Source: Scleroderma bovista (taxonomy: Eukaryota > Basidiomycota > Agaricomycetes > Boletales > Sclerodermataceae). Taken from it: a stretch of DNA of 64,000 bases. Below the pieces are notes generated by a model. The model worked only from the letters and a program-made list of their open reading frames with translations, was not told where the DNA came from and searched no databases. The position numbers were made by a program, and so were the translations under genes. Below are positions 22,584-33,496 of the stretch, piece after piece (position 1 is the first letter of the stretch; every line of letters starts with the position of its first letter). The stretch spans positions 101,745 to 165,744 of the forward strand of contig JAYMGJ010000772.1 in NCBI GenBank assembly GCA_037178675.1, in the 5' to 3' direction.

Positions 22584-25249
22584 TGTAGAGACACATGCGT
22601 CTCTAGGTGCACATATACCGATCAGTATTCACCCGAACTCGCTCGTGCTACTCAGCACAGCCACCCGCACCCAACCCGCACGAGAGCTCTCCAATGCGCA
22701 GCTTGGTACACCCAATAGGGTCCTGCGAAGGTCCCACATGAGTAGCTATTCCCTATTTCTTCCTGCGAGCGTCGCGATCACTCGGAATAGCTTCGGGTCT
22801 GTTTGGACTAGTCCACGCTACTCAGCACAGCCACCCGCACCCTACCCGCACGAGAGCTCTCCAATGCGCAGCTTGGTACACCCAATAGGGTCCTGCGAAG
22901 GTCCCGCATGAGTAGCTATTCCCTATCTCTTCCTGCGAGCGTCGCGATCACTCGGAATAGCTTCGGGTCTGTTTGGACTAGTCCACGCTACTCAGCACAG
23001 CCACCCGCACCCAACCCGCACGAGAGCTCTCCAATGCGCAGCTTGGTACACCCAATAGGGTCCTGCGAAGGTCCCGCATGAGTAGCTATTCCCTATCTCT
23101 TCCTGCGAGCATCGCGATCACTCGGAATAGCTTCGGGTCTGTTTGGACTAGTCCGCGCTACTCAGCACAGCCACCCGCACCCAACCCGCATGAGAGCTCT
23201 CCGGTGCGCAGCTTGGTACACCCAATAGGGTCCTGCGAAGGTCCCGCATGAGTAGCTATTCCCTATCTCTTCCTGCGAGCGTCGCGATCACTCGGAATAG
23301 CTTCGGGTCTGTTTGGACTAGTCCACGCTACTCAGCACAGCCACCCGCACCCTACCCGCACGAGAGCTCTCCAATGCGCAGCTTGGTACACCCAATAGGG
23401 TCCTGCGAAGGTCCCGCATGAGTAGCTATTCCCTATCTCTTCCTGCGAGCGTCGCGATCACTCGGAATAGCTTCGGGTCTGTTTGGACTAGTCCACGCTA
23501 CTCAGCACAGCCACCCGCACCCAACCCGCACGAGAGCTCTCCAATGCGCAGCTTGGTACACCCAATAGGGTCCTGCGAAGGTCCCGCATGAGTAGCTATT
23601 CCCTATCTCTTCCTGCGAGCATCGCGATCACTCGGAATAGCTTCGGGTCTGTTTGGACTAGTCCGCGCTACTCAGCACAGCCACCCGCACCCAACCCGCA
23701 TGAGAGCTCTCCGGTGCGCAGCTTGGTACACCCAATAGGGTCCTGCGAAGGTCCCGCATGAGTAGCTATTCCCTATCTCTTCCTGCGAGCGTCGCGATCA
23801 CTCGGAATAGCTTCGGGTCTGTTTGGACTAGTCCGCGCTACTCAGCACAGCCACCCGCACCCAACCCGCACGAGAGCTCTCCGGTGCGCAGCTTGGTACA
23901 CCCAATAGGGTCCTGCGAAGGTCCCGCATGAGTAGCTATTCCCTATCTCTTCCTGCGAGCATCGTGATCACTCGGAATAGCTTCGGGTCTGTTTGGACTA
24001 GTCCGCGCTACTCAGCACAGCCACCCGCACCCAACCCGCATGAGAGCTCTCCGGTGCGCAGCTTGGTACACCCAATAGGGTCCTGCGAAGGTCCCGCATG
24101 AGTAGCTATTCCCTATCTCTTCCTGCGAGCGTCGCGATCACTCGGAATAGCTTCGGGTCTGTTTGGACTAGTCCGCGCTACTCAGCACAGCCACCCGCAC
24201 CCAACCCGCACGAGAGCTCTCCGGTGCGCAGCTTGGTACACCCAATAGGGTCCTGCGAAGGTCCCGCATGAGTAGCTATTCCCTATCTCTTCCTGCGAGC
24301 GTCGCGATCACTCGGAATAGCTTCGGGTCTGTTTGGACTAGTCCACGCTACTCAGCACAGCCACCCGCACCCTACCCGCACGAGAGCTCTCCAATGCGCA
24401 GCTTGGTACACCCGATAGGGCCCTGCGAAGGTCCTGCATGCGTAGCTCATCCCTATCCCTTCCTGACTGTCTCAGTCACTTGGAGTAGCATCGAGTCGCA
24501 CTACTACATCGCATCGGGTCGCGCTACATTGCATCGGGTCACGCTACATTGCATCGGGTCGCATTGCATCGGGTCGGGTCACTCTCCTGCATAGGGTCTC
24601 GCTGCATAGGGCCGCATCGCACTGCATAGGGTCGCACTACATAGGGTTTGCTCTCCACTTCTCTTCCTGTCACTTTAGCTTCTGCCTTTGTGTCCCTCAG
24701 CCTTTCCCCTCGCTTTAGCATCCCTGACAGCTGTCATTATGTTAGTATTACGTTCCCTCTTAGCGCTGTCATCCTCTCTCCTTCTCTTCGGGTCGCTTGT
24801 ACCCTTCCCCCTGGATTAGGCTTCAGTATATAGCCCTAGTCCTCACAAAAATAAGAAGTTTCTTTTCCGCCCCCATCTGAGTGTCTAAGTGCGAGTTCTG
24901 TTGTTTCTGGTGTTTCTCTGTCGTTTCTCTCGTGTCCTGCCGCTCTCTCTTTGTTTTCTGACGACCCTAGACGACCCTATTCGGTGCTCCGACGATTTCC
25001 GGTGGATCCCGCTATTCCCAGCTCTCCCTAGCGCGTGTCTACACACACTAGGCAACCTCCCTACTCCCTAGTCGCGCACTCCCTGCGCATTTTCGCTGCG
25101 CTCCTCACCCCTACTCTGCTCTCTCTCGACTCCCGGAACCTCCGAGTGCGCTCCTGCGCTCTATTCTCCTTAGCTCCCCTAGTCAAGCCAGACCAGGTCT
25201 CCTTGGGCGGACACCCATTTTCGCGCCTTCAAGGGACTCACCCCCTACA
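22584..25249 (+). repeat. Right LTR of inner gag-only element (11-unit array)
   Basis: 2,666 bp, same ends as the left LTR. Six extra 170-bp units (1,020 bp) and a small micro-repeat indel account for the 1,029-bp length difference. Confidence 0.9.
22647..24516 (+). repeat. 170-bp tandem array, eleven units
   Basis: Units start every 170 bp from 22647 to 24347. By variant bases, units 2-3-4 match units 5-6-7, a 510-bp higher-order duplication. Units 7-8-9-10 alternate two variants in a two-unit period (CATGAGAG versus CACGAGAG). Confidence 0.95.
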
Positions 25250-25253
25250 ACGG

Positions 25254-25349
25254 GCAACGCAAGCCCAGCCGGAGGATGACCGGCTAAATGCGGTCAGAGG
25301 AATGACGTTTGCAGAAATGCAGGCGTTCTTCAGAGATTTAAAAGATTAG
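25254..25349 (+). pseudogene. Gypsy gag, 3' part
   Basis: This is the remaining 31 codons of Gag (ATQAQPEDDR..FFRDLKD) and stop TAG. They join in frame to 17514 once the inner element and one ACGG copy are excluded. Confidence 0.85.
25337..25343 (+). promoter_or_regulatory. Putative -1 ribosomal frameshift site (T TTA AAA)
   Basis: In gag frame the codons are GAT TTA AAA GAT TAG, so the heptamer fits the X XXY YYZ rule with X=T, Y=A, Z=A. Slippage by -1 bypasses the gag stop and enters the pol frame, which is open here. A downstream stimulatory structure was not tested. Confidence 0.6.
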
Positions 25350-28300
25350 TGAGTGAGGATAAAACGGGCATCCTCGCTCTCGAGTCTTCTTTGGACTTAG
25401 CTGTACGTATTCTGGACTATAGACTCTCTCGTGCTACTACTCCTGCAGTGCAGGAAATATTTAAATACCGCATTGCTTTGTTACGTACGAAAATAGCGAA
25501 AACCCACAAAAAAGTGTCTCCCGTAGTCTCTCCTGTTTCAGTTTCCCCTTCTCGCTTTTCTGTTTTGTCAGTTGAGACTATGGACTGTGACTCGGACTGT
25601 ACTGTACCTTCTAAGGGGGTCCCTGCAAAGGGCTCGGCGCCGGAAGTAAAATCGAGCGTGCTTAATTCCCGATCGAATAAAAATATTTCTTCTCCTTCTT
25701 TGGCATCTAAGGAACCGGAAAGTCCCGCCGGCAACTTGGAAGTTCTCATGGACTTACGAAGGTCCTTCACAATGGAACGTGAAGTGACGGTACCGGTCTG
25801 CATCCGCGGACCACTTAACACTATTAAAGTAGACGCTCTGCTAGACAGTGGCGCTACTGGTTGTTTTGTTGACAAGAGCTGGGCTCTTGAGCGACGACTT
25901 CAGTTATCTAAGCTGGTGAAACCCGTCCCTGTGCTTAACGTAGATGGCACTAGGAATCAGGAGCGTGACATCACGCATTATGTATTGTTAACAGTCGGTA
26001 TTGGAAAACATGCTGAAAAGCTATGGTGTGCCGTCACATGCCTTGGAAAAGTGCCGCTTATCCTTGGCCACACCTGGCTTCAGAAGCACAACCCCGATAT
26101 AGATTGGGTAACAGGCAAAGTTAATTTAACTAGGTGTCCTCCAGAGTGCAAGTCACTTTTGGAAACACGCTTTGCTAAGTTATTACGAGAAAATGAGTCT
26201 CAGGAAACTTGGGTGCAAGCTTTGAAAGCTCATGAATCAAAGGTCACTATCGATGAGTCGACCCTAGAAGAAGCTCAGAAGCAGGTTCCTAAAGAGTACT
26301 GGGAATTCTTAGATGTATTTAGTAAAAAGTCGTCAGAGCGCATGCCACTAAGAAAACCTTGGGATCATGGAATTGATCTAAAAGAAGACTTCCCGCCCAA
26401 AAAGGGAAGACTTATCCCGCTCTCTGTTGATGAACAAAAAGAAGTCGAATCGTTCCTTGATGATCAACTCGCTAAAGGATACATTCGGCCTTCTATTAGT
26501 CAGCAGACGTCACCGGTCTTCTTTATCCCGAAAAAGGACAGCAAGAAGCGCATGGTACAGGATTACCGTTACGTAAACGACTGGACGATTAAAAATAACT
26601 ATCCGCTGCCGCTTATCTCTCAGCTTGTTGACAAGCTTAAGGGTTGTAAACTCTTCACGAAAATGGACCTTCGGTGGGGTTATAACAATGTGAGGATTCG
26701 CGAAGGCGATGAGTGGAAAGCTGCGTTTGTAACGCATAAAGGGGCTTTCGAGCCATTAGTTATGTATTTCGGTCTCTGCAATTCACCCGCGACATTCCAG
26801 AAAATGATGAACGAGATTTTCCACGATATGTCGGATGTCTGCGTGGTGTATATCGATGACCTTATGATATTTACGGATACGGACGATCAGGAAAAGCATG
26901 ATAGAATCGTGCTGGAAGTTTTGAAACGTTTACGTGATAACGATTTGTTTGTCAAACCTGAGAAATGTCGCTTCCGAGTCACCGAAGTCGACTTCCTCGG
27001 AATGATTGTATCACGTGAGGGTATCAAGATGGACCCTGAAAAAGTAAATGCTATTCTGAAGTGGCCTGAGCCAACGAACGTAAAGCAGGTTCGCGCGTTC
27101 CTAGGCCTCGGCAATTTCTATAGACGCTTCATTAAAGATTATGCGATCATGGCTAGACCCATGACAGACCTTACGTGTAAAGACACGGTATTTAACTTTG
27201 GAGAAAAGGAACACGCTGCGTTTGAGGCTTTGAAAGCTGCCTTTACTCGTGCTCTGGTCCTTCAGTACCCCGATCAGGACCGCGAATTCCGCCTCGAAAC
27301 CGATGCGTCTGAGTTTGCCGTCGGGGGAGTGATATCCGTGAAGTGCGAAGACGGCGAATTCAGACCCGTCGCGTACATGTCACATTCCATGACACCTCCA
27401 GAACGAAATTATCCTATTCACGATAAAGAGATGCTGGCCATCATAAAAGCAACTGAGGCCTGGCGCCATTATCTCGAGGCCACTCCTTATGCCTTTGAGA
27501 TCTACACGGACCACCATAATTTAACGTACTTTACCAAGTCGCAAAACTTGTCTAAGCGCCAAGCGCGCTGGCAAATGTGGATGACGCGGTTTAACTATTC
27601 GCTTATCTATAAAAAGGGAACCCAGATGCACGTTGCAGATCTGCTTAGCAGGCGATCGGACCATTACGTATCTAGTTCCGACGATAACAAGGACCAGGTC
27701 TTGTTGAACCCGGTATCTATTAAACTGATCGACGTCACTGATCAGTCTTACGAAGAGCGACAATCGCTCGTTACGAACTTTCACGATACTCCTGTTGCTG
27801 GTCATAAAGGAGTAAAAGCTACGTATAACGCGCTCAGGAAGCATTATTCTTGGAAAGGGATGAAAGAGCAGATTCAAACCTACGTAAAGCACTGTCAAAA
27901 GTGCCAACAGTCCAAGGTGTCGAATCAAAAGACTTCTGGAAGTCTTATCCCTCTCCCTACCCCTAGCGGCCCGTGGCTTGACGTCACTATGGACTTTACC
28001 GAGATGCCGGAATCCCTCGGTTACAATTATATATTAGTCGTGGTTGATCGGTTCTCCAAGGAGGTCGTGTTTGTACCTTGCACTAAGGAGGAAACCGCCT
28101 TGTCAACCGCGGAGTTATTTAGAGATCATGTCTGGTGTCAGCATGGACTCCCGTCTTCCGTTGTGTCAGACCGCGGATCGGTCTTTGCAAGCAACTTCCT
28201 GGGGGAGTTGTATAGACTCTTAGGCGTTAAAAGGAAAATGTCTACGGCATTTCACCCTCAAACTGATGGTCAAACGGAGCGGTTGAACCGCGAAATTAAT

Positions 28301-29122
28301 CAGTATCTCCGAACTTACATTAATGATCGTCAAAGTGAATGGGCCAAATGGATCAAGATTGCCCAGTTCGTTTGGAACAACACGGTTTCGGAAGTAACCA
28401 CTGATTCACCGTTTGGAATTACCCGGAGCTATTCCCCACGTATGGGTGTTGAGCCGGTCGACACAGTAGCCCCAGCGGCTAAGGACTTTGCCGCCGTATT
28501 TAATAAAGTCGTGGAGTCTTCTGAGAAGGCAAAACGTAATATGAAGCTTCAGGCGGATAAGCATAGAAATCCCGCCCCGGACTATGTTGTAGGCCAACAA
28601 GTTTGGCTTTCTACAGATAACCTTCGTATGCTAAATCGTGCTTCTAAGAAGCTTACGGAGAAGTGGATTGGTCCTTATGAGGTCACTCGTGTAACCCCAA
28701 ATGCGGTCGAGCTTAAGCTCCCGAAAACTCTTCGGATTCACCCGGTTGTGAATGTTTCTCGAGTTAAACCGTATTTGGGTCCTCTCCCTGGACAGCCCGT
28801 GTCTCGACCCGGTCCGATACATGTTTCTGAAGAACGCGGTGAAGAATATGAAGTGGACTATATTGTAGCCTCTCGTATTTATAAAAGGCAACTCCAATAT
28901 CTGGTACATTGGAAAGGATACGAAGAACATGAGAGAACATGGGAACCCTCGTCAAATTTGAAGAATTCTCCTCTGGTAGTCGAGCGCTTTTACCGAGAAA
29001 ACCCCTCCGCCCCTCGAAAACTTCGTATGACCCAAGCGGACTTTGACTCGTTATTTAGTCGTGTTCCCGAAAACCTCACGGTTTGCGACGCTCAGTTCTG
29101 CAGTCTGGAATCCTGCACCTGA
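25349..29122 (+). CDS. pol: Gypsy Pol polyprotein (PR-RT-RH-IN-chromodomain)
   Basis: The frame is -1 to gag and overlaps its stop; the first codon is GTG, so expression is probably by frameshift fusion, not by initiation. Domains in order: retropepsin (LLDSGATG, about 165); reverse transcriptase with YIDD at about 500; RNase H with TDAS at about 650; integrase with an HHCC zinc finger (H..H..CQKC, about 811-852) and catalytic D (MDF, about 880), D (SDRGS, about 940) and E (QTERLNRE, about 976); and a C-terminal chromodomain (YIVASRIYKRQLQYLVHWKGY) at about 1166-1205. The chromodomain targets integration to modified chromatin in this clade. No stop or frameshift interrupts the 1,257 codons, so the enzyme may be functional. 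Confidence 0.95.
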   Translation: MSEDKTGILALESSLDLAVRILDYRLSRATTPAVQEIFKYRIALLRTKIAKTHKKVSPVVSPVSVSPSRFSVLSVETMDCDSDCTVPSKGVPAKGSAPEVKSSVLNSRSNKNISSPSLASKEPESPAGNLEVLMDLRRSFTMEREVTVPVCIRGPLNTIKVDALLDSGATGCFVDKSWALERRLQLSKLVKPVPVLNVDGTRNQERDITHYVLLTVGIGKHAEKLWCAVTCLGKVPLILGHTWLQKHNPDIDWVTGKVNLTRCPPECKSLLETRFAKLLRENESQETWVQALKAHESKVTIDESTLEEAQKQVPKEYWEFLDVFSKKSSERMPLRKPWDHGIDLKEDFPPKKGRLIPLSVDEQKEVESFLDDQLAKGYIRPSISQQTSPVFFIPKKDSKKRMVQDYRYVNDWTIKNNYPLPLISQLVDKLKGCKLFTKMDLRWGYNNVRIREGDEWKAAFVTHKGAFEPLVMYFGLCNSPATFQKMMNEIFHDMSDVCVVYIDDLMIFTDTDDQEKHDRIVLEVLKRLRDNDLFVKPEKCRFRVTEVDFLGMIVSREGIKMDPEKVNAILKWPEPTNVKQVRAFLGLGNFYRRFIKDYAIMARPMTDLTCKDTVFNFGEKEHAAFEALKAAFTRALVLQYPDQDREFRLETDASEFAVGGVISVKCEDGEFRPVAYMSHSMTPPERNYPIHDKEMLAIIKATEAWRHYLEATPYAFEIYTDHHNLTYFTKSQNLSKRQARWQMWMTRFNYSLIYKKGTQMHVADLLSRRSDHYVSSSDDNKDQVLLNPVSIKLIDVTDQSYEERQSLVTNFHDTPVAGHKGVKATYNALRKHYSWKGMKEQIQTYVKHCQKCQQSKVSNQKTSGSLIPLPTPSGPWLDVTMDFTEMPESLGYNYILVVVDRFSKEVVFVPCTKEETALSTAELFRDHVWCQHGLPSSVVSDRGSVFASNFLGELYRLLGVKRKMSTAFHPQTDGQTERLNREINQYLRTYINDRQSEWAKWIKIAQFVWNNTVSEVTTDSPFGITRSYSPRMGVEPVDTVAPAAKDFAAVFNKVVESSEKAKRNMKLQADKHRNPAPDYVVGQQVWLSTDNLRMLNRASKKLTEKWIGPYEVTRVTPNAVELKLPKTLRIHPVVNVSRVKPYLGPLPGQPVSRPGPIHVSEERGEEYEVDYIVASRIYKRQLQYLVHWKGYEEHERTWEPSSNLKNSPLVVERFYRENPSAPRKLRMTQADFDSLFSRVPENLTVCDAQFCSLESCT

Positions 29123-29133
29123 GGGGGGAGTAG

Positions 29134-29504
29134 TGTTACGGTCCAACTTTTTGTCTTATCTAATCTGCGATTAGATAGCGTTTATCTTATCTTAGTGTAC
29201 AGCCTCTATCTTATCTACCTAGTCTAGACCTGTACCTCGTGCTGTACACGCTGCCACCCTTGACATCATTACGCATAGCCTTAGCTCCACAGTGATGTCA
29301 TTACATAGCCTTCTACCTGCACGTAGCCTCATGGATAGCCTCGCGTAGCCCTCGTGTCTAGTAGTATATATACCGTGCAATCCAGCACCCAGAGGCTCCC
29401 CATTCGAGCTCATCTTGGGTTATTGCTCTAGATCCTCGCGTCCTATTTCCCCTCAGAGCCTCGTGTGTAGTTGGGTCTTAGGTGTTCTGCCTAGGGTCAT
29501 CTCA
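29134..29504 (+). repeat. Right LTR of the Gypsy element
   Basis: 371 bp, partner of 15429-15799, followed by the CCAAC target duplication at 29505-29509. Confidence 0.95.
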
Positions 29505-29560
29505 CCAACTCCCCACGACGCCCCAACAGAGTCCGAGCCCCCTCACTCCCCTGAATCCCT

Positions 29561-32500
29561 ATGACGGACACACCCATTTATACCATGCTGGACAAACTTC
29601 GAATATGGCAACAAAACCTCAACAAGTCCCACATCGCGCAACTGACACTCGTCAACAGTACCCCCCCAGGAGACTGGGACATCCTAGCATTACAAGAACC
29701 GTCGCTCAACTCGCTGGGAAACACGAGGGCCAACACTCACTGGAGAGTAGTATACCCCACAGCCAAATACACCAATGGAGACAAACCCAGAGCAGTAACA
29801 CTAATCAGTTCCAGAATTAGCACTGACGCTTGGAAGCAGGTTGAGTTCCCATTGGCGGACGTCGTGGTCGTCCAGCTCCGGACGTCGCAGGGGCTGTGTA
29901 CCATATTTAACATTTATAACGACTGTACCCATGACAACACCATCTCCGCGCTAGAGAGATTCCTCCCAGGACACCTGCCGTCCCTTCGCCCCACAGAGCA
30001 GGACCACCTGGTGTGGCTAGGCGACTTCAACCGCCACCACCCGCTCTGGGACGAAGAAAGGAACAGCCATCTCTTCACAGCAGCAGCCCTCGAAGTGTCG
30101 CAGAAACTGATCGATATCCTAGCAGACTACGGCCTAACACAGATCCTTCCCAAAGACATCCCGACTCTCCAGTCGACAAACTCCGGTAACTGGACACGCC
30201 CGGACAACGTCTTCTGTACAGACCACACATGCGGCACCCTGATCATGTGCGACACAGACCCAGGAAGAAGAGGCCCCAACACGGACCACGTCCCGGTCCT
30301 CACCCAGTTTGACATGTCCCTAGCAGCATCGGCAGATAGTCCGTCGTGGAACTACCGCGAGGTGGACTGGGAGAAGTTCAATTCTGCTATCAATGAGGTG
30401 CTGTCTAACGTAAACCCCCCCTCCCCCCTAGACACAGTGGAATCCTTCCAAGCAGCAGCTCGCAGCCTGGATGCAGCCCTGCGCAGCACGGTCGAAGAGG
30501 TGGTCCCGAAGACCAGACCGCACCCACACCAGAAGCGATGGTGGACCAAGGACCTCACCAAACGAGTAGACGAACTCAAGTACTTGCGCAAGCAAGCGTA
30601 CAGGTTCAGAGCAATACCTGACCACGTCAGCCACACCCGTCTGAAGGAGAAAGAAAAGCAGTTAGACAAAGAGATCCACACGACCAAGGAGACGCACTGG
30701 AAAGACTGGCTGGAAGAGATGGCAGGCAACGACATATGGATTGCGAGCAAGTACATCACAAACCCAGGAGGAGACGGCGGGAAATCTCGCATACCCACCC
30801 TCAAGAGCCGGTCTGCAGATGGGAGCGAGACGCTTGCAGCCACCAATGAAGAGAAAAGCGCCCTCCTGGCAAACACCCTCTTCCTGTCCCCCCCAATGTC
30901 GTCGTCGGTCCCAGCTGACTACCAATACCCGGAACCAGTAGAAGAATGGACGGAGATCACGCAAGATCAACTTGTGACCGCCATCAACAAACTTAGCCCG
31001 TACAAAGCACCAGGACCAGACGGCATCGCCAACGTAGTGTTCCAAAGGTGCCGCCAGCTGCTCGACTACCTCCTCCCCCTGTTCAACGCCGCAGTCAAAC
31101 TGCACACACAATACGACCCCTGGAGAGAATCCATCACCGTCATACTACGCAAACCAGGCAAGCCTGACTACTCATTACCTAAAGCTTACCGCCCCATAGC
31201 TCTGCTGAACACCACCGCGAAGCTGTTATCCTCGATAGTCACAGACAGGGCATCCTACATCCTGGAAGCCCACAACCTGCTACCTGCCACACACTTCGGA
31301 GGCAGACCCGGATGCACAACAGAAGACTTGTTGCACCTGCTCGAAAGCACGGTCCGCAACGCCTGGAGGCAAGGCAAGGTCGTCTCCGCCTTGTTCCTAG
31401 ACATAGAAGGCGCTTTTCCCAACGCAGTCACAGAACGCCTCCTACACAACCTATGGAAAAAGTGACTCCCGAGCGAAATAATCAACTACGTTCAAGAGAT
31501 GTTGAAGAACAGGAGAACATGACTACGCTTTGACGACCACACGTCAGAATGGTTCGACATCACAAATGGCATCGGCCAAGGCGACCCATTCTCCATGCTC
31601 TTATACATCGTCTACAACTCGGATCTGGTAACAGTAGCAAAAAACAAAGACGAACTAACCCTCGCCTTTGTAGACGACACCGTACTACTCGCAATAGCCA
31701 AGTCATTCCAAGACACCCACAGGATCCTCGGCGACATGTTGGAAAGAGAAGGCGGCGCATACAAGTGGTCAGCCGACCACAACTCTCGCTTCGAAACCAG
31801 TAAATTCGGCCTAGTTGACTTCACCCTCAGCAAGTCCAAACCACGCCCACCCATGACAATCCGTGGAAACATCATCACACCAGCACCTTCACACAAGTTC
31901 CTAGGTGTAGTTGTAGATCAGGAACTCCGATGGAAAGAACATGCAGCCTACGCCCTAGCCAAGGGTGCTGGCTACGCAGCGCTGCTCAGACACCTCTCAA
32001 GACCAGCCCACGGCATCCCAACAAGACTCATATGTCAGCTATACCGTGCAATAGCCGTCCCGAAAATGCTCTACGCCGCAAGCATCTGGATCAAACCACT
32101 TTTCAGCAGGGACTCTAACACCCCGTTAAGAGGATCACAGGGGGTAACCAGGAAAATGACGCAGGCCCAGAGAACGGCAGCCCTAGTTATTACAGGAGCC
32201 ATGAAGACGTCCCCAACAGACTCGCTAGAAATCCATGCCAATCTATTACCAATGCCATTACTCCTACAGCACTTACTTCACAACGCCGCCCTACGCCTAG
32301 CATCAAGACCGCAATCGCACCCGCTACACGCATTAGTCAAACGCGCAGCCAAGCATAACGTCAAACGCCACAAGACAGCGCTCCACCACCTCTTCCACGG
32401 CCTCAGGATAAACCCAGAGAAAATAGAGACTATTTCCCCACATCCCGTCCACCCCACGTCACTAACCCCATTCATCACAGACATCGCCAGCTCAAAGGAA

Positions 32501-33496
32501 GAAGCCATAGTAGACTTTCAAAATTGCACAAGTTGCACGATGATATTCACGGACGGATCAAGTCACAATGGCCTAGTAGGAGCTGCAGTGGCACTGTTCA
32601 TCGATCACAACCACATCGCAACATTACGCCATCACCTAGGAAAGGCAACTGAACACACAGTATTCGAAGCCGAAGCAGTTGGACTCCTCCTCGCAGCCCA
32701 CCTACTCACCTAGAGGAGAGAAGTCACCTTTCCAGCGATGATATTTGCCGACAACCAGGCGGCCATACAATCCAGCTCCCACCCCACGGCTAAGCCGGGA
32801 CATTACTTGCTAATCCACTTCAGAAAACTAATGAAACGCCTACAGAACAAGAAAAATGTCAATCACGAAGCCCTGTCACTAAACTGGATAGCCGGCCACG
32901 CAGACATTCTAGGCAACAAATTAGCAGACAGAGAAGCAAAACTTGCAGCATCCAGCCCGACCAACGCGACACTCAGACACCTACTACCCAAGATTCTACG
33001 CAAACCCCTCCCGGCAAGTATTTCGGCAGCAAAGCAAGACCACAACGCCAAGTTGCAAAACAGATGGCTGAGTATATGGAAACAATCACCGCGATATGAC
33101 CATATGGCAACTATAGACCCATTGTCTCCCTCCAAAGCGTTCACGAAACTGACGAAGTATTTAGGCAAGAAACAATCATCAATCTACGTTCAACTCAGGA
33201 CGGGGCACGTACCACTCAACAAGCACCTTTACCGGTTCAAGTGCAGTGACACCCCACTATGCTTACAATGCAACGACGAACGCCCAGAATCAGTTCACCA
33301 CTTCCTGTTCGAGTGCCCAAGGTACAACAGAGAGAGACACACACTACAAACCAAGATCGGCCAGAAAGTGTTGTCCCTACAATGTCTGCTCGCGGATAGT
33401 CGGGCACAACGAGCGCTGTTCGTATACATCAACGAAACTAAACGACTTAAAGCCACATTCGGTGAAATTCCTCTACCGCCAGAAAAACCTGGCTGA
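29561..33496 (+). pseudogene. LINE ORF2 (endonuclease-RT-RNase H), three premature stops
   Basis: One frame of 1,311 codons. It has an apurinic-type endonuclease (ILALQEPSLN, VWLGDFNRHHPLWD, TDHVPVL), a reverse transcriptase (YKAPGPDGI at about 477, YRPIALLNTTAKL, catalytic FVDDT at about 701), an RNase H (IFTDGSSHNG at about 994; ADNQAAIQ; WIAGHADILGNKLADREA), and a C-terminal CX2C..H..C motif (CLQC..HHFLFEC) near 1233. The frame is interrupted by TGA at 31463-31465, TGA at about 31520 and TAG at 32711-32713, each explainable by one C-to-T change. The start ATG overlaps the ORF1 stop as ATGA. The layout with RNase H fits the Tad clade. Confidence 0.88.

Larger units (their letters stand above)
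17515..25249 (+). mobile_element. Gag-only LTR element with tandem-repeat LTRs, nested in Gypsy gag
   Basis: The LTRs at 17515-19151 and 22584-25249 share the same ends (TGTAGAGACACATG.. and ..CACCCCCTACA). They differ in length, 1,637 versus 2,666 bp, because of a 170-bp tandem array. The target duplication is ACGG (17511-17514 and 25250-25253), and removing it restores the gag frame. The internal region has one 706-codon Gag and about 950 bases of non-coding sequence, with no pol. A tRNA-type primer site follows the left LTR. It is a non-autonomous element needing a helper. It is unrelated to its host Gypsy element in LTR, Gag and primer site. Confidence 0.9.
15429..29504 (+). mobile_element. 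Chromodomain Gypsy element (chromovirus), recent insertion
   Basis: Two 371-bp LTRs (15429-15799 and 29134-29504) start TGTTACGG and end CATCTCA. They differ at a single position in the bases I compared. The target duplication is CCAAC (15424-15428 and 29505-29509). The internal region encodes gag and an uninterrupted 1,257-codon pol ending in a chromodomain. A polypurine tract (GAGGGGGGAG) lies at 29121-29130. The gag gene is itself interrupted by a second LTR element (17515-25249); without that the element is about 6.3 kb. The single LTR difference and intact pol point to a young insertion. Confidence 0.95.

Noticed and set aside
17578..24516. Regularly spaced direct repeats that could suggest a CRISPR array
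   Set aside because: The 170-bp units are contiguous with no unique spacers and lie in LTRs of a eukaryotic retroelement.
17652..24594. Open frames of 105-154 codons through the tandem arrays (same protein repeated)
   Set aside because: They are by-products of a repeat in LTR sequence; the frame follows the repeat period and has no start context or domain.
15514..29413. Identical 64-codon minus-strand frames at 15514-15708 and 29219-29413
   Set aside because: They lie wholly inside the two Gypsy LTRs and are identical because the LTRs are; no domain or coding signal.
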